Shown here: piece after piece, positions 10,972 to 29,113 of the stretch
Layout of the letters: each line of letters starts with the position of its first letter
How positions within the stretch are numbered: the first letter of the stretch is position 1
From: Taxillus chinensis
Taxonomy: Eukaryota; Streptophyta; Magnoliopsida; Santalales; Loranthaceae
Length of the DNA stretch: 64,000 bases
Direction: 5' to 3'
NCBI GenBank assembly: GCA_023512835.1
Contig: CM042086.1
Coordinates: 14,768,309 to 14,832,308 of the forward strand
The notes under the pieces: generated by a model
Databases searched by the model: none
What the model was told of the DNA's origin: nothing
Seen by the model: the letters and a program-made list of their open reading frames with translations, nothing else
Program-made: the position numbers and the translations under genes

Positions 10972-12220
10972 CGAATAATTTATTTATATTTGTTATGTTT
11001 TCTTTTAGTTTTTCTTAAATTATAATAACTACCCATCTTACGTGCATAATGAAGTTACAGTAATGTCGGTTCGTAAGTGAAATCATCCATATGAAAAAAT
11101 GTGATTTAATTGTATTTTTTTATTTTTACTTATGTTATCGATATATTAATCGATATGTTATCATGTCATCACAGTTATTTAATGATTACGTAACTTCGGT
11201 AATACCTAAAATTATTCTTAAATCAAATTAATTTCAGATTTATGTAAACAAGTACTAAATAGGAAAAGTTGATTTGATAAAATTATTTCATTTTTTTTAG
11301 AGAAATTATGTGTAATCTCTTGTAACATTACCCTTAATCATATGAACAATCACGATTTATTTGTATTTTTTCTTTTATGCAAATTCGCATAAAATTACTC
11401 TTCCTCTAAAGCTTGTATAAGCAGAACCAAGTAGCTGCCTTTGTGTTTGTGAAAACAGGTTGTACTTCATTTATTTATTTTTCTCTTTATGGAAAATCGA
11501 GAGCTAGAATTTGTAACACGAGAGGCGGACGAGTGGACAAGTAGTTATAGATGATTGCATGATTTTAAGTCCAGTCTTACTATAATGCAAATCATATGCA
11601 TGTCAGGTGTTGGTCGAAATGTCTCCTTCTTGTGGAGGAGCTTTGTATCCATTTAGTTTTGAGTGGTCTTTTCACTATCACTCTGCAATTAAGGCCTCTT
11701 CCCCAATCACCTACAGTGCAGTGTCCGTCCTTGGCTAATGCATTCCCATCGGAGCTCATCGAACCAGTCGTCCCGCCCAACTTCATCCTCCAAATTGGGT
11801 CCCACATCATGGTCAATCAGATTCAAAAATGCTATTTTGGATGTGTACAAGCGCAATTGGACGTGATAATTGCTAAATTTGAGATACTTAAAACTTAACA
11901 CCCATCAAATCTGAGATACGAAAAAAGAAAGCAAAGAAGGGAGGAGGAACTTCTAATCGTGAATCTGTATGGGAGGAAGTAGAAATAAGACATAAAATTA
12001 GGGTTTAGAGGTGATAAAGGGTTTTTTTTTTTAAATTTGAGAGCGGAAAATCTTTTATGAGAATTTTGATATCGTAGCTCTCGACGATACCTATAAATAA
12101 AAAAAGGCTTAAATCAGACCATTATACGCAAAGTTATAACCGTTTAAAGTTTTCGTTAGAAATTACAGTCAACGGAACAAGAAACTTATAGATCTAAGCA
12201 TGAGAGAGATGATCGATACC

Positions 12221-12377
12221 TGCTCGAGCCCCTATTTGACGCTTGCTCGGGGTTTGCTCAACACTTGTTCGAGCTTGAGGCTCGAGTAGATATGCTTGAG
12301 CGTGTATGCTCAAACTCTTGCTTGAGGCGTGCTCGAGCCTCGCCTCAAGCCGATATGCTTGAGTTCATGCTCGAGCG
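12221..12377. repeat. cluster of GCTCGAGC palindromes and GCTTGAG motifs
   Basis: Within about 157 bases the motifs TGCTCGAGCC, TTCGAGCTTGAGGCTCGAG, ATGCTTGAGCG, CTTGAGGCGTGCTCGAGCCTCG and ATGCTCGAGCG alternate on both strands, while flanking DNA is AT-rich. Such GAGCTCGAGC-rich blocks are common in decayed plant DNA transposons, so I read it as a transposon fragment. The boundaries are uncertain. Confidence 0.5.
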
Positions 12378-13689
12378 ATGATTTAGAAGTGCGCCGAATT
12401 ATGAGTCGGGTACACAAAAGATGCCGCAACACTAATTGTATCTAGCAATACTCGTGGAGCGTCATCACCAATGAATATATCAATGTGTGCACGTTAGCGT
12501 GGAGCTTGATTTGTTAATCTACCCAGATCTCTTGGCCCGGTTGATGGTTTTGATGATTTTATTGTGGTTAATTTTGATTGTTTAGATTTGATTCTTTGTA
12601 TTAAGTTTAATGTTAAATTAAGATTCATTTATTATTTTCAAATTTCAGATCAGGAATTTGCATTTTTTGGTTTCCTATTATTCTTTGTGCGCTTGGCGTT
12701 TAGATGAGAGTGATATTTAAAAATAAATTTATGTTTCAAAAAATATATTTTCTAAAATTATGTATCATAAAAATGAAAAATAAAATAAAATAAAATCGGA
12801 CCGTGTATGAAAGAAAAATAATATCTTACAGTAAAATAAAATTTGATTTGAAAACATAAAAAAACTTAAAAGATATTTTGAAAAATAATTATTTCATTCG
12901 AAAAATATATCTATCAAATAACTTTTGAATTATAAAATTTATTTTTTAAAACAAAATTTTGTTTTCAAAGACCCAAAATAGTATGTATTAAATGGGGTTT
13001 AAGTACTTTTTTTTTTTAGTTGGAGTTTGATTTTTGAAAAAAAAACTATTTGGTTAAAAAAAAATATTTTTAAAAAATTAGATACGATAAAAATTGAAAA
13101 AGAAAGAAAATATATTTAACTCATATAATAAAGTAGATGAGATGATGAAGTGCATGAGAGAGAAAGAAATTCAGATCCCATAAGAAAATTAAGTTAAAAT
13201 TTGAATTAAATTAAGTCACTTTTTTTTAAAAAAATTGAATTAAATTAAGTTAAAATTAAAATTAAGTTACATTTTTTGTTAAAATTTGAATTAAATTAAG
13301 TTTAAATTTGAATTATATTTAATCACATTATACTTTACTATTTTATTTAAATTAATAAAATAATAACTATATTAATAAGTATTATATTTATAGGGTGATG
13401 TTAAATGGGAAAAAAAAGTGTGCACAATGAGCGCAACTATTCATACCTACGGTGCTCACTACAAATCGATAAAGGACGAACGGTTGCGTTCACTTTGTTT
13501 TTCTTTAGCATTTTTCTATATTTATATGCATATATAAATTTTGGGGATAGCGTCACGATCGAGGAGGGCATAGCTTCTCACCATGATCCTTTTGCCGACT
13601 TCAAGGCTCTTCTAATTCAGTAACTTGACAAACGTATCCTAAAGGTCCAAAAAAACAAACAAAAAGCTCACATACCCATCACCCTTTTT

Positions 13690-13758
13690 CTCTCTCTCTC
13701 TCTCTCTCTCTCATCTCCACACGTGCGTCTCAAAGGGGTGAAGCTTAGAGCTCTCTCA

Positions 13759-13784
<26 letters not shown>
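13690..13784. repeat. two CT microsatellites
   Basis: Runs of TCTCTC occur at about 13690-13712 and again at about 13759-13784, separated by a segment containing CACACGTGCG and GTGAAGCTTAGAG. They form part of the larger duplicated area that follows. Confidence 0.9.
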
Positions 13785-13789
<5 letters not shown>

Positions 13790-13846
13790 ATGTGTCGTGA
13801 TGAGTGTTGCAGAAAAAAAAAAAAAGACAAAAAAAAAAAAAAAAAA

Positions 13847-13895
<49 letters not shown>

Positions 13896-14044
13896 GTTTA
13901 CAAGACAGCCAGTGCGTAAAGCTGAGACAAAAGGGTGAAGCTTAGAGGCAAAAATAAAGCTATACATATATATAGCTATATATATATATATATATTCACG
14001 GAGTCGGTAACATTATGTTAGAATCTGTGATGAGTGTTGCAGAA
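13735..14044. repeat. paired duplicated motifs flanking the A/T homopolymer block
   Basis: GGGTGAAGCTTAGAG occurs at about 13736-13750 and 13933-13947. GTGATGAGTGTTGCAGAA occurs at 13797-13814 and 14027-14044. The order is the same in both copies, but the spacers differ (CT repeat in the first, TA repeat in the second). This indicates a segmental duplication of about 200-230 bases with later expansion of simple repeats. Confidence 0.7.
13829..13894. repeat. A22 followed directly by T44
   Basis: An uninterrupted run of 22 A is followed at once by 44 T. This could be a real A/T palindrome or an assembly join of two homopolymer-ended reads. Its length should be treated as unreliable. Confidence 0.9.
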
Positions 14045-14230
14045 GAAGAAAAAGAGCTCAACGAGGAAGAAGATGAAAGTGTCTCTGTACTCTATTGATT
14101 GCTTGACTTGTTCTTACAATGAGTACTCAGAGTTGTATTTATTACAGATCTAGAGAATAAATATTGAGCCCGGCCCTCTCTATCAATTAGAACGCCTAAT
14201 CTTTCTTCAAATTAACTTCTAAACCTCCAT
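14016..14230 (-). mobile_element. probable solo LTR, copia-like, minus orientation
   Basis: Read on the minus strand the segment ends with CACAGATTCTAACA, a typical LTR end, and contains an LTR-like TCTGTAATAAATACAACTCTGAGTACTC-type promoter/start region. The pentamer CATTA lies directly before it (14011-14015) and after it (14231-14235), a fitting 5-bp target duplication. No primer-binding site follows the 3' end, which suits a solo LTR. The other end is one base off a canonical TG start, so the boundary is uncertain. Confidence 0.4.
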
Positions 14231-14758
14231 CATTAACAATAACAAGGATTAACCAATCAAGTCCACGTCAATCCATACTAAACTCTAAACATTGATACGT
14301 CAATCCAATACGTTATACAGTCAATACTACCTTGTCAATGATACTGTTCATACTGGATGTCATATGCAGAAGTGCTTCGAGGTGAAGTTGAGTTGGGATC
14401 AATCAAAAGGAAATTAATATATTAAGGTAGCATACATTTACATTAAAAGGTGACGACCAAAAACATATGAAGAGAACATATGTGTGTGTGTGTATATATA
14501 TATATATATTAATTTGAGGTACTGCTCAAATATGATTTTGGAACTTATTTGGCATTACAAACAAAGTCAGAACTGCAACATTACACAGCATATAAATTAT
14601 AGTTACAGATCTGGCTTCCCGTAAAATTTCAACCCAAAAAAAAAACTTACAAATAATTAAAAGACTTCTCCATTAATTATTCGACAACTTGTTTTTTTTT
14701 TTAAGAAAAAAAAAAAAAAAAAAAACAAGGAGGAAAACAAAACAACAGCGTTTGCAGA

Positions 14759-15124
14759 TTACTCCTCTTCCTCGCATATAGTAGATATAGAAAGCGACGC
14801 TTCACTTCCCAAGCTTCGCAACCGCGTCTTTATTCCGATAACCTCCCGCGCCGACGTCGACGGAGACGAAGAAGAGGACGTCCTTCCGGCTGCCGCCACT
14901 GTTTCCGCGGCCAGGGCCAGGCAACCGTCGCTCCAGGAGCGTCGAATAGGGTACGACACGGAGCCACATAGGGGAGCGTGGGAGAAGGCGCCTCCGCGTG
15001 GCTTGTGGAGGGCACAGCGGCAGTTTTTGTGGTAAGGGCGGTGCTCGATGATGGCGTCGCCGCCGGCGATGCACCCCTCGAAAACGCTCCTGAATAGTTG
15101 GCCGTCGGCAGCCCCCGTGGCCAT
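14759..15124 (-). CDS. small plant-specific protein with SYPIRRSWSDG motif
   Basis: Single-exon frame on the minus strand. I chose the ATG at 15124 (MATGAADGQLFRSVFEGCIAG), giving 121 residues, because relatives I recall begin at this point; an upstream in-frame ATG at 15196 would add 24 residues. Features are EGCIAGGDAIIEHRPYHKNCRCALH (Cys/His-rich), VSYPIRRSWSDGCLAL, a serine run and an acidic end (CEEEE). There is no signal peptide or membrane segment. The family is plant-only and uncharacterised as far as I know. Codon use is GC-rich compared with the flanks, which supports real coding. Function unknown. Confidence 0.7.
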   Translation of the reverse strand: MATGAADGQLFRSVFEGCIAGGDAIIEHRPYHKNCRCALHKPRGGAFSHAPLCGSVSYPIRRSWSDGCLALAAETVAAAGRTSSSSSPSTSAREVIGIKTRLRSLGSEASLSISTICEEEE

Positions 15125-16255
15125 AACGCCGCGCGTCGCCGGATGATGGACCAGGTAGTGATGGTGGCCGGGTAACAGAGCAGTGTGGTACTGCAAAGTG
15201 TCCGGGGGGGGGGTGGAGTGGGTGGAGGGGAGGCGTTTTAATAGGTGGGTTGTGGTTGAGGATTCGCATTAATGACATGGTGGTCAGTTTTCCTTAATTT
15301 TTCTGGCCTGGTCAGCCGCATCGCACGAAGGTGATGGTCCAATAAATGCTAACGTGAGCGTGGCAGAAGCCGTGTCCTACGCGAACACATCGGTCGGCTT
15401 CTAGACTAGGTAACCATGCGCGCGTCTGATCTGTGTGCGTGTGAGAGAGAGCAACGCAAGTGTTGCTGCTTTTCTTTTGTTCGTTTTCCTCCTGATTAAA
15501 AATTTTAAAATATTTTTTAAATGTTTTAATTACAATCTTAAATAACATCATAACATCATGACTTATCGATGTTAACTTTGTTGACTATCGTTAACTCAAC
15601 ATTTGACGTTCATAAGTTAAAACTATTTTGATTTTTTGTTTTTTTTTTTTACAAAATTAGCTTATACATTTTCTTTTTTATCATTCAATATTATCATGAC
15701 TTGTGTTGACTATCACTAAGAGCACTAATAATGAATAAGTTAAAATTTTTAATAAATTTATCTACATGAAATAATATTAGTCATAAATTATACTTGATAT
15801 TTGTATTTTAATTATAAATTTTATTAAAATTATAAACTTTTAGATAGTAACTAATCAAATTTGATTAAAATAAGTTAAATTTAATAAGATACTGTTGTAA
15901 AATTTATAATTTTAATAAAATTTAACGTACAATCTATAGCTAATAGTGCTTCAAATTTTTTGAAATCTATAGCTAATATCGAGTACAATGATTGCTAGAT
16001 TGTTAATTTAAAATTTTGATTTACGTTTATAAATTTTTATCATTATTTTTTAATAAAATCATATGGTGTCAGAAACGGTATACATTTGTTTTTCCCGGAT
16101 AGAGAGAAGAGAACCATACACACATAATCAACGAACCTTAATAAATGCCACAGCCTCCTCCTCCCTCTCGCACCATCTGCAGTGCAGCAACAAAATACAA
16201 ATAATAAACAAACAGGAAACGAAAACCGAAAAAAAAAAAAAAAAAAAAAAAAACA
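15125..16255. other. intergenic region between divergent genes
   Basis: This is the shared upstream region of the minus-strand small gene and the plus-strand adenylate kinase gene. It contains a G10 run near 15203, AT-rich DNA, and a foldback MITE candidate at 15721-15950. A run of about 24 A lies immediately before the chosen adenylate kinase ATG at 16256. No coding sequence is supported. Confidence 0.65.
15721..15950. mobile_element. foldback MITE candidate, AGCACTA-type ends
   Basis: The left end AGCACTAATAATG is a near reverse complement of the right end TAATAGTGCT. Internally AATTATAAATTTTATTAAAATTATAAA (about 15809-15835) is mirrored as TATAATTTTAATAAAATTTA (about 15904-15923). Size is about 230 bp and AT content is high. 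A target duplication is not clear. Confidence 0.5.
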
Positions 16256-23853
<7,598 letters not shown>

Positions 23854-26800
23854 AGGAAGATGTGGACTGATCCATGTATGCAGGTAGTTCCTGTAAACTT
23901 TTTCCCTTTGGAGAAATTGTTACACAGTCTGATGCTAAAGATATTCATCTGTAGAGTTCGACGTCATTACAATATAATTGAAACATGGACTCAGATGTTG
24001 AACCAACTTGCACTGCAATGCTTGGAGCGAATATGTAGAACATTGACTTCCTTAATTTTATAGTATGGCTTTATTATAGAGAAGCATCCCCTGCAATTGC
24101 GGCCAGAAATGTTTTTAACATTAGAAAGTGCAGGCAGCCAACAATTGCGATGTAGGAATGACAATGGACTGTGCAGGCAAGAGGCCACTTACAACTGGGC
24201 TTTAGCCCTCGGCATGACATGAGTGGATAGACAACAACACATGTAGCAATTGTGAATATGTATACATGCATTGCGACTGTTTGTGTGTATTAAGTGTGTG
24301 AAGGTCTTAAATAAATCATAATTTGAACGATTAAATGGAACCAGATGAAATCAATCTCAATGTTGAAAGTGTTTGATTGAAAAAGTTAAAATATGTTAAT
24401 GACGTCAATTTTATAGTTTTAATTTTCTTCATGGGTTTTTTTTCCCTAAAGACCTTAAATAAATATTATTAAATTTGTGTGGTATAGTTAAAGGATAAAG
24501 GAAGTATTAGAATTTTAATTTTAATATCTTGGAAGTAATTTTGTTTGTGGGTAATGAAAGTTTCCCTTAAAAAGCCATCCTCTCAACTGAATGGAATTAA
24601 ATTTATTTTAATTCGGTTTTCTAGCTATTCTCATTAATATTTTTAGAGTTTTGAACTTTTGATTTGAAATTGAAATCTGACTATATTGCCATGAGAAATT
24701 TTATGTTTTTTTATATGCTATTGAAATACTGTAACGTCACCAACTTGCAAATATACCTTTTTTTAATAATAATCTTTTTTTTATGTTTTTTAAATCGGGT
24801 GTTTGCCTCCCTCCCTTGAGCTGTCGTTATCTCTTTGACGTGGCATAAATCAGTACCAAAATTACCAAGATTTAATCTCGAATTTAGCAGCAACAGCTCT
24901 GGTTGGAGCTAATAAATGCTACTCTGGAACCAGTGTAGCTTTAGAAAAGCACAAATGCTAGTCTGGAGTCACTGAAAACTTTAACATGTTGCTGTGTATC
25001 GGTCCTTCCACAAATTATTAATTAATCGGCATCAAATAATATAATCTTAAAACTACTCACGTAACGTTGAGTTGACTGACTAGACTAGATAACATTTTTT
25101 TTTACATATTTCGCGTAACGTAATGCCAGGTTGCGTAAAAAAAAAAAAAATCATTTGTTTCTGCATTTACATTTTTCCTTGCGGGTAGGCTTTGTCGGCA
25201 AAAGCAATAATTATTATAGCAGGGGTGCAAAAATTATTACCACACGCAATTCAATACCTATATTTATGGAATGCCGTGGACAACTGGTCAAGTGTTACAC
25301 GAGGGATTGTTGAATTTTTATTTTTTATTTTTGCAAATATTATTATTATTATTATTTTAAAAGGCATGAAACTATTGGAAATTTACATAATGCTCCACCA
25401 ATTTGAAAATATAATAATTAAAGCAATGGTGTGAAAATTAGAATGAATATTTTCATTATTTTTTTTTCCCTACGCACGTTAATTTATTTATTATATTCTC
25501 ATAATTACTTAAACATTCTCAATTAAATAATTTCTAAAAATTAATGATAAATTAAGAAAACTTAAGTCTACTTTCATCACTCCTCTCTCGCGTCATGGCA
25601 CATCACTGTCACCCCCATGATCATTCATTAACTTCCAAACCTCATCCCTCCTCCCTCAAAACACCACGTACGGTTTCCATGGCAGCACCCACTGCGGGGA
25701 TCTGCGGGGATGTGATGTCGTGTCGGGTAGTTATCTTTATTAATAAAGGAATTTAATTGGGGATAGTTTTGAATTAGTGGATAATTTTCGTACTGAGACC
25801 GCTTTCCCTCTTTCGGTTGGGTGGTTGTTATCATTCGTTTTTGATGCAGGGGGTGTCACAATCCAAACTCAAACAAGAAGGAAAGAAAAAAACAACAACT
25901 GGCTACTAGTGTCGTGTCGGACACCAAATCAATGTGATCAAACAGAGCAATTGAACTAACCCCAAACCACCCAAACAAGATTGATAATGGGGGCTGTTTC
26001 TTTGTTTCTATTGTTTCTCCCTCTCGTCTTATCTGAAGAAATCACCCCAACCAGATGGGTTCACGTTCATTGTCCTAATCCATTAAAACCATTCTCCTCC
26101 CACTCCGAGTCGGACAAGAACGCCGCTAATTAATTGTCCCCGTTAATTAATTCTTCCTTATCAGAGCCCCCGAAATATTAGGAAGGAGAGGTATGTTGGT
26201 GCTTTTGAAAAACAGGGCTGTCTATGTTTTTCAATTTCTATACATTCCTCAAGTCAACTTAAATTTAGATTTTTTTATATACAATTAATGTAGTAAGATT
26301 CAATATATATATATATACGTTCTTGACAATATCCTGTGTCCACATTATTTTTTGCTTTCTTGAATGTATAGGGTGACTCAGTCCGATCTGGATCCTCATA
26401 CTATCCAGAGCGTGTAATCCATATTTTCTATCCATACAAATAAAAAATGGCTAAGATAGTGGGGGAACATATTATTCCTACCATATTTTTGGGAACCCAC
26501 ACTCGCTCATTAATGCTGCGATGCGAATGCGATGAGGGATCACCGAGGTGGGCACTATGCCTAGTAGACCGGTACCGATACGTATGGTAGTAGCTAAGCT
26601 AGCTCACAAGTCACAACAACGGGTCTACAAGGTTGGTTTTATCTGAATCGAGTCAGTTACAAAGCTGTTGACCCTCGTATCAGTGTCCCTGTTCAAACGC
26701 GTGTCACCCATTTTGCCCTTGCTCTCCTGGATTGATCTATCTGCACTCCTGCCTATATGAAGAGAGGGAGAAGTGAAACGCAAAGAGTGTGTGTGTGTGC

Positions 26801-26880
26801 GTGTGTGCCTCACTCAATACCAAACCTCTGATTCCGTGTTGAGTGACAGACCGACGGTGCGAGCTGCGAGAAGTTTAGAG
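23854..26880. other. intergenic region upstream of the STP gene
   Basis: This holds the 3' flank of the adenylate kinase gene and the promoter side of the sugar transporter gene. It is AT-rich with A and T homopolymers. A short repeated AAATGCTA(C/G)TCTGGA occurs about 40 bases apart near 24914 and 24954. A CCTATATGAAG sequence about 125 bases before the ATG at 26881 could serve as TATA box. No coding sequence is supported. Confidence 0.6.
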
Positions 26881-28518
26881 ATGGCAGGTGGGTCATTTGC
26901 TCCGGTCGGCGTGGCGAAGGCGAGAGCAGAGAAGTACCAAGGGAGGGTCACCTCTTTTGTGATCATTTCTTGCGTTGTGGCTGCTGTCGGCGGCTCCCTC
27001 TTCGGCTATGATATTGGGATTTCAGGTACTTTCATTGGCCTCCGTGAAAATCTACACGGATTGATCACCACATCTTTTTTTCTTTTTTTTTTTTGAGATT
27101 TTTAGTTTTCTTTAAGCAGTTGGTGGCATGCATGAACATGAGAGAGGGGATTGCAAAATTAGCCCCCAACTCTTGGATGTAATTGTATGGAAAACCACCT
27201 TGACTTGATTGTTTCACACTTGATTTCCACTCAAAACTTTGAATCAACAGGGGGGGTGACATCCATGGATGCATTTCTTCTAAAGTTTTTCAAACAAGTG
27301 TACAGAAAGAAAATGCATGCTCATGAGGACAACTACTGCAAATACGACGATCAAGGCCTTGCAGCGTTTACCTCATCCCTGTACCTTGCTGGGTTGGTTG
27401 CTTCCCTTTTGGCGTCCCCCGTGACAAGGAAGCACGGACGCAGAACCAGTATAATTTGTGGTGGGGTCACCTTTTTTGCTGGGGCAGTTCTGAATGCCTC
27501 AGCTGTCAACCTGGCGATGCTTCTTCTAGGTCGGATTATGCTTGGAATTGGCATTGGCTTTGGGAATCAGGTATTTCATTTCAGTAAGAATACTTTTGCT
27601 AGCTCAGTGCTTATTTTCATTCCAAATGAAAAACCTATTCTACATGATCAATTATGAGAAGATTATTATTATTTTTTATATATAGGATATAGCCGCCTAA
27701 GTTCACAAAATTTTCTTACCCTTCAATGTTCCTGCTTTAAGGCAATTCCACTATACCTGTCAGAGATGGCCCCAACTCACCTGCGCGGAGGCTTGAACAT
27801 GATGTTTCAATTAGCAACCACCCTAGGAATCTTTTCCGCAAACATGATTAATTATGGAACGGAGAAGCTGCAACCCTGGGGGTGGAGACTCTCACTGGGT
27901 CTGGCTGCAGTTCCAGCTCTACTGATGACTGTGGGAGGGGTGCTTCTTCCAGAGACACCCAACAGCTTGATTGAACGCGGGTTTGTAGAAAAAGGGAGAG
28001 CGGTTCTGGAAAAGATAAGAGGAACCCAAAATGTCAATGCAGAGTTTGAAGACATGGTTGATGCAAGTGAGTTCGCAAGCTCAATCAAGCATCCCTTCAG
28101 GAACATCTTTGAGAGAAGGAACAGGCCGCAGTTGGTTATGGCAATTTTCATGCCTACATTCCAGATCCTCACAGGCATAAATTCCATCCTCTTCTACGCC
28201 CCCGTGCTGTTTCAAAGTATGGGTTTTAAAGGAAATGCTTCTCTCTATGCCTCAGCATTGACTGGAGCGGTTCTCGTTTTGTCGACAGTAATTTCTATTG
28301 CAACTGTGGATAGACTGGGTAGAAGAGTCTTACTCATTGGTGGAGGAATTCAGATGATCATATGTCAGGTAAAATTTATGACTACGCTAGAAACTGCAAG
28401 AAAACAATAGCAGGGTTTTTAATGAGTTTCCAGATTGAAGGAACCCACAAATAAGTGAAACAACCATTGGTGCCTAAAACATATATATAGATACATCCAC
28501 GCACCACAAACCCCCCCC

Positions 28519-28549
<31 letters not shown>

Positions 28550-29113
28550 ACACACACACACTGGAAAGATTTCCGGGCCAAATGTACCAGAAGTTTTTAA
28601 CTTATCCTATTCTATGCTTACTCATTGATCCATCTCCCTTTTTTCTGCATGAGACAGGCGATTGTTGCTTTGATACTGGGGCTGAAGTTTCGTGACTCCG
28701 AAGAACTGTCAAAAGGGTATTCAGTGTTGGTGGTGGTAGTAATCTGTTTATTCGTGGCGGCTTTCGGATGGTCATGGGGCCCCCTTGGCTGGACCGTACC
28801 AAGTGAAATTTTCCCACTGGAGACAAGATCAGCTGGCCAGAGCATTACAGTGGCAGTGAACCTGTTTTTCACCTTCGTAATAGCTCAGGCTTTCCTTGCC
28901 CTCCTATGTGCCTTCAAATTTGGGATCTTCCTCTTCTTTGCTGGCTGGATTACTGTCATGACCATCTTTGTCTACGTCTTCCTACCCGAAACTAAAGGAG
29001 TTCCCATTGAAGAGATGATAATCCTGTGGAGAAAGCACTGGTTCTGGAAGAGAATTGTGCCTCGTCCAGAGGGTGTTGAGAGTACTAGCCGTAAATTAAG
29101 TGTTCCAATATAG
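26881..29113 (+). CDS. STP7-type monosaccharide/H+ symporter
   Basis: Plasma-membrane proton-coupled sugar importer of the STP family. Four exons (26881-27025, 27251-27570, 27742-28368, 28658-29113) join in phase to 515 residues, the normal family length. Motifs are [14 protein letters not shown] after helix 1, the GRR loop (RKHGRRTS), [50 protein letters not shown] and [12 protein letters not shown], which together mark a 12-helix sugar porter. NYCKYD holds one of the conserved lid-domain cysteines. Sequence overall resembles Arabidopsis STP7 more than STP1 or STP13. FQILTGINS at residues 295-303 replaces the usual QQLTGIN. STP7 itself is described as preferring arabinose and xylose, so pentose transport is a reasonable inference. 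Confidence 0.95.
28511..28561. repeat. poly-C run followed by CA microsatellite (STP intron 3)
   Basis: Twenty-five C in a row merge into about 13 CA repeats within intron 3. The homopolymer length is likely unreliable. Confidence 0.95.

Larger units (their letters stand above)
10972..14758. other. intergenic region rich in repeats and homopolymers
   Basis: No gene is supported here. The region is AT-rich (notably 12700-13400). It contains a CTCGAGC-rich palindromic patch (12221-12377), CT microsatellites, a duplicated segment pair (13735-14044), an A22/T44 block and a probable solo LTR (14016-14230). The open frames at 11596-11898 and 13405-13623 show no recognised domain or splice partners. 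Confidence 0.65.

Noticed and set aside
13405..13623. 72-codon frame with a hydrophobic stretch
   Set aside because: Short, no recognised relatives, lies in AT-rich repeat-bearing DNA, and no splice partner was found.
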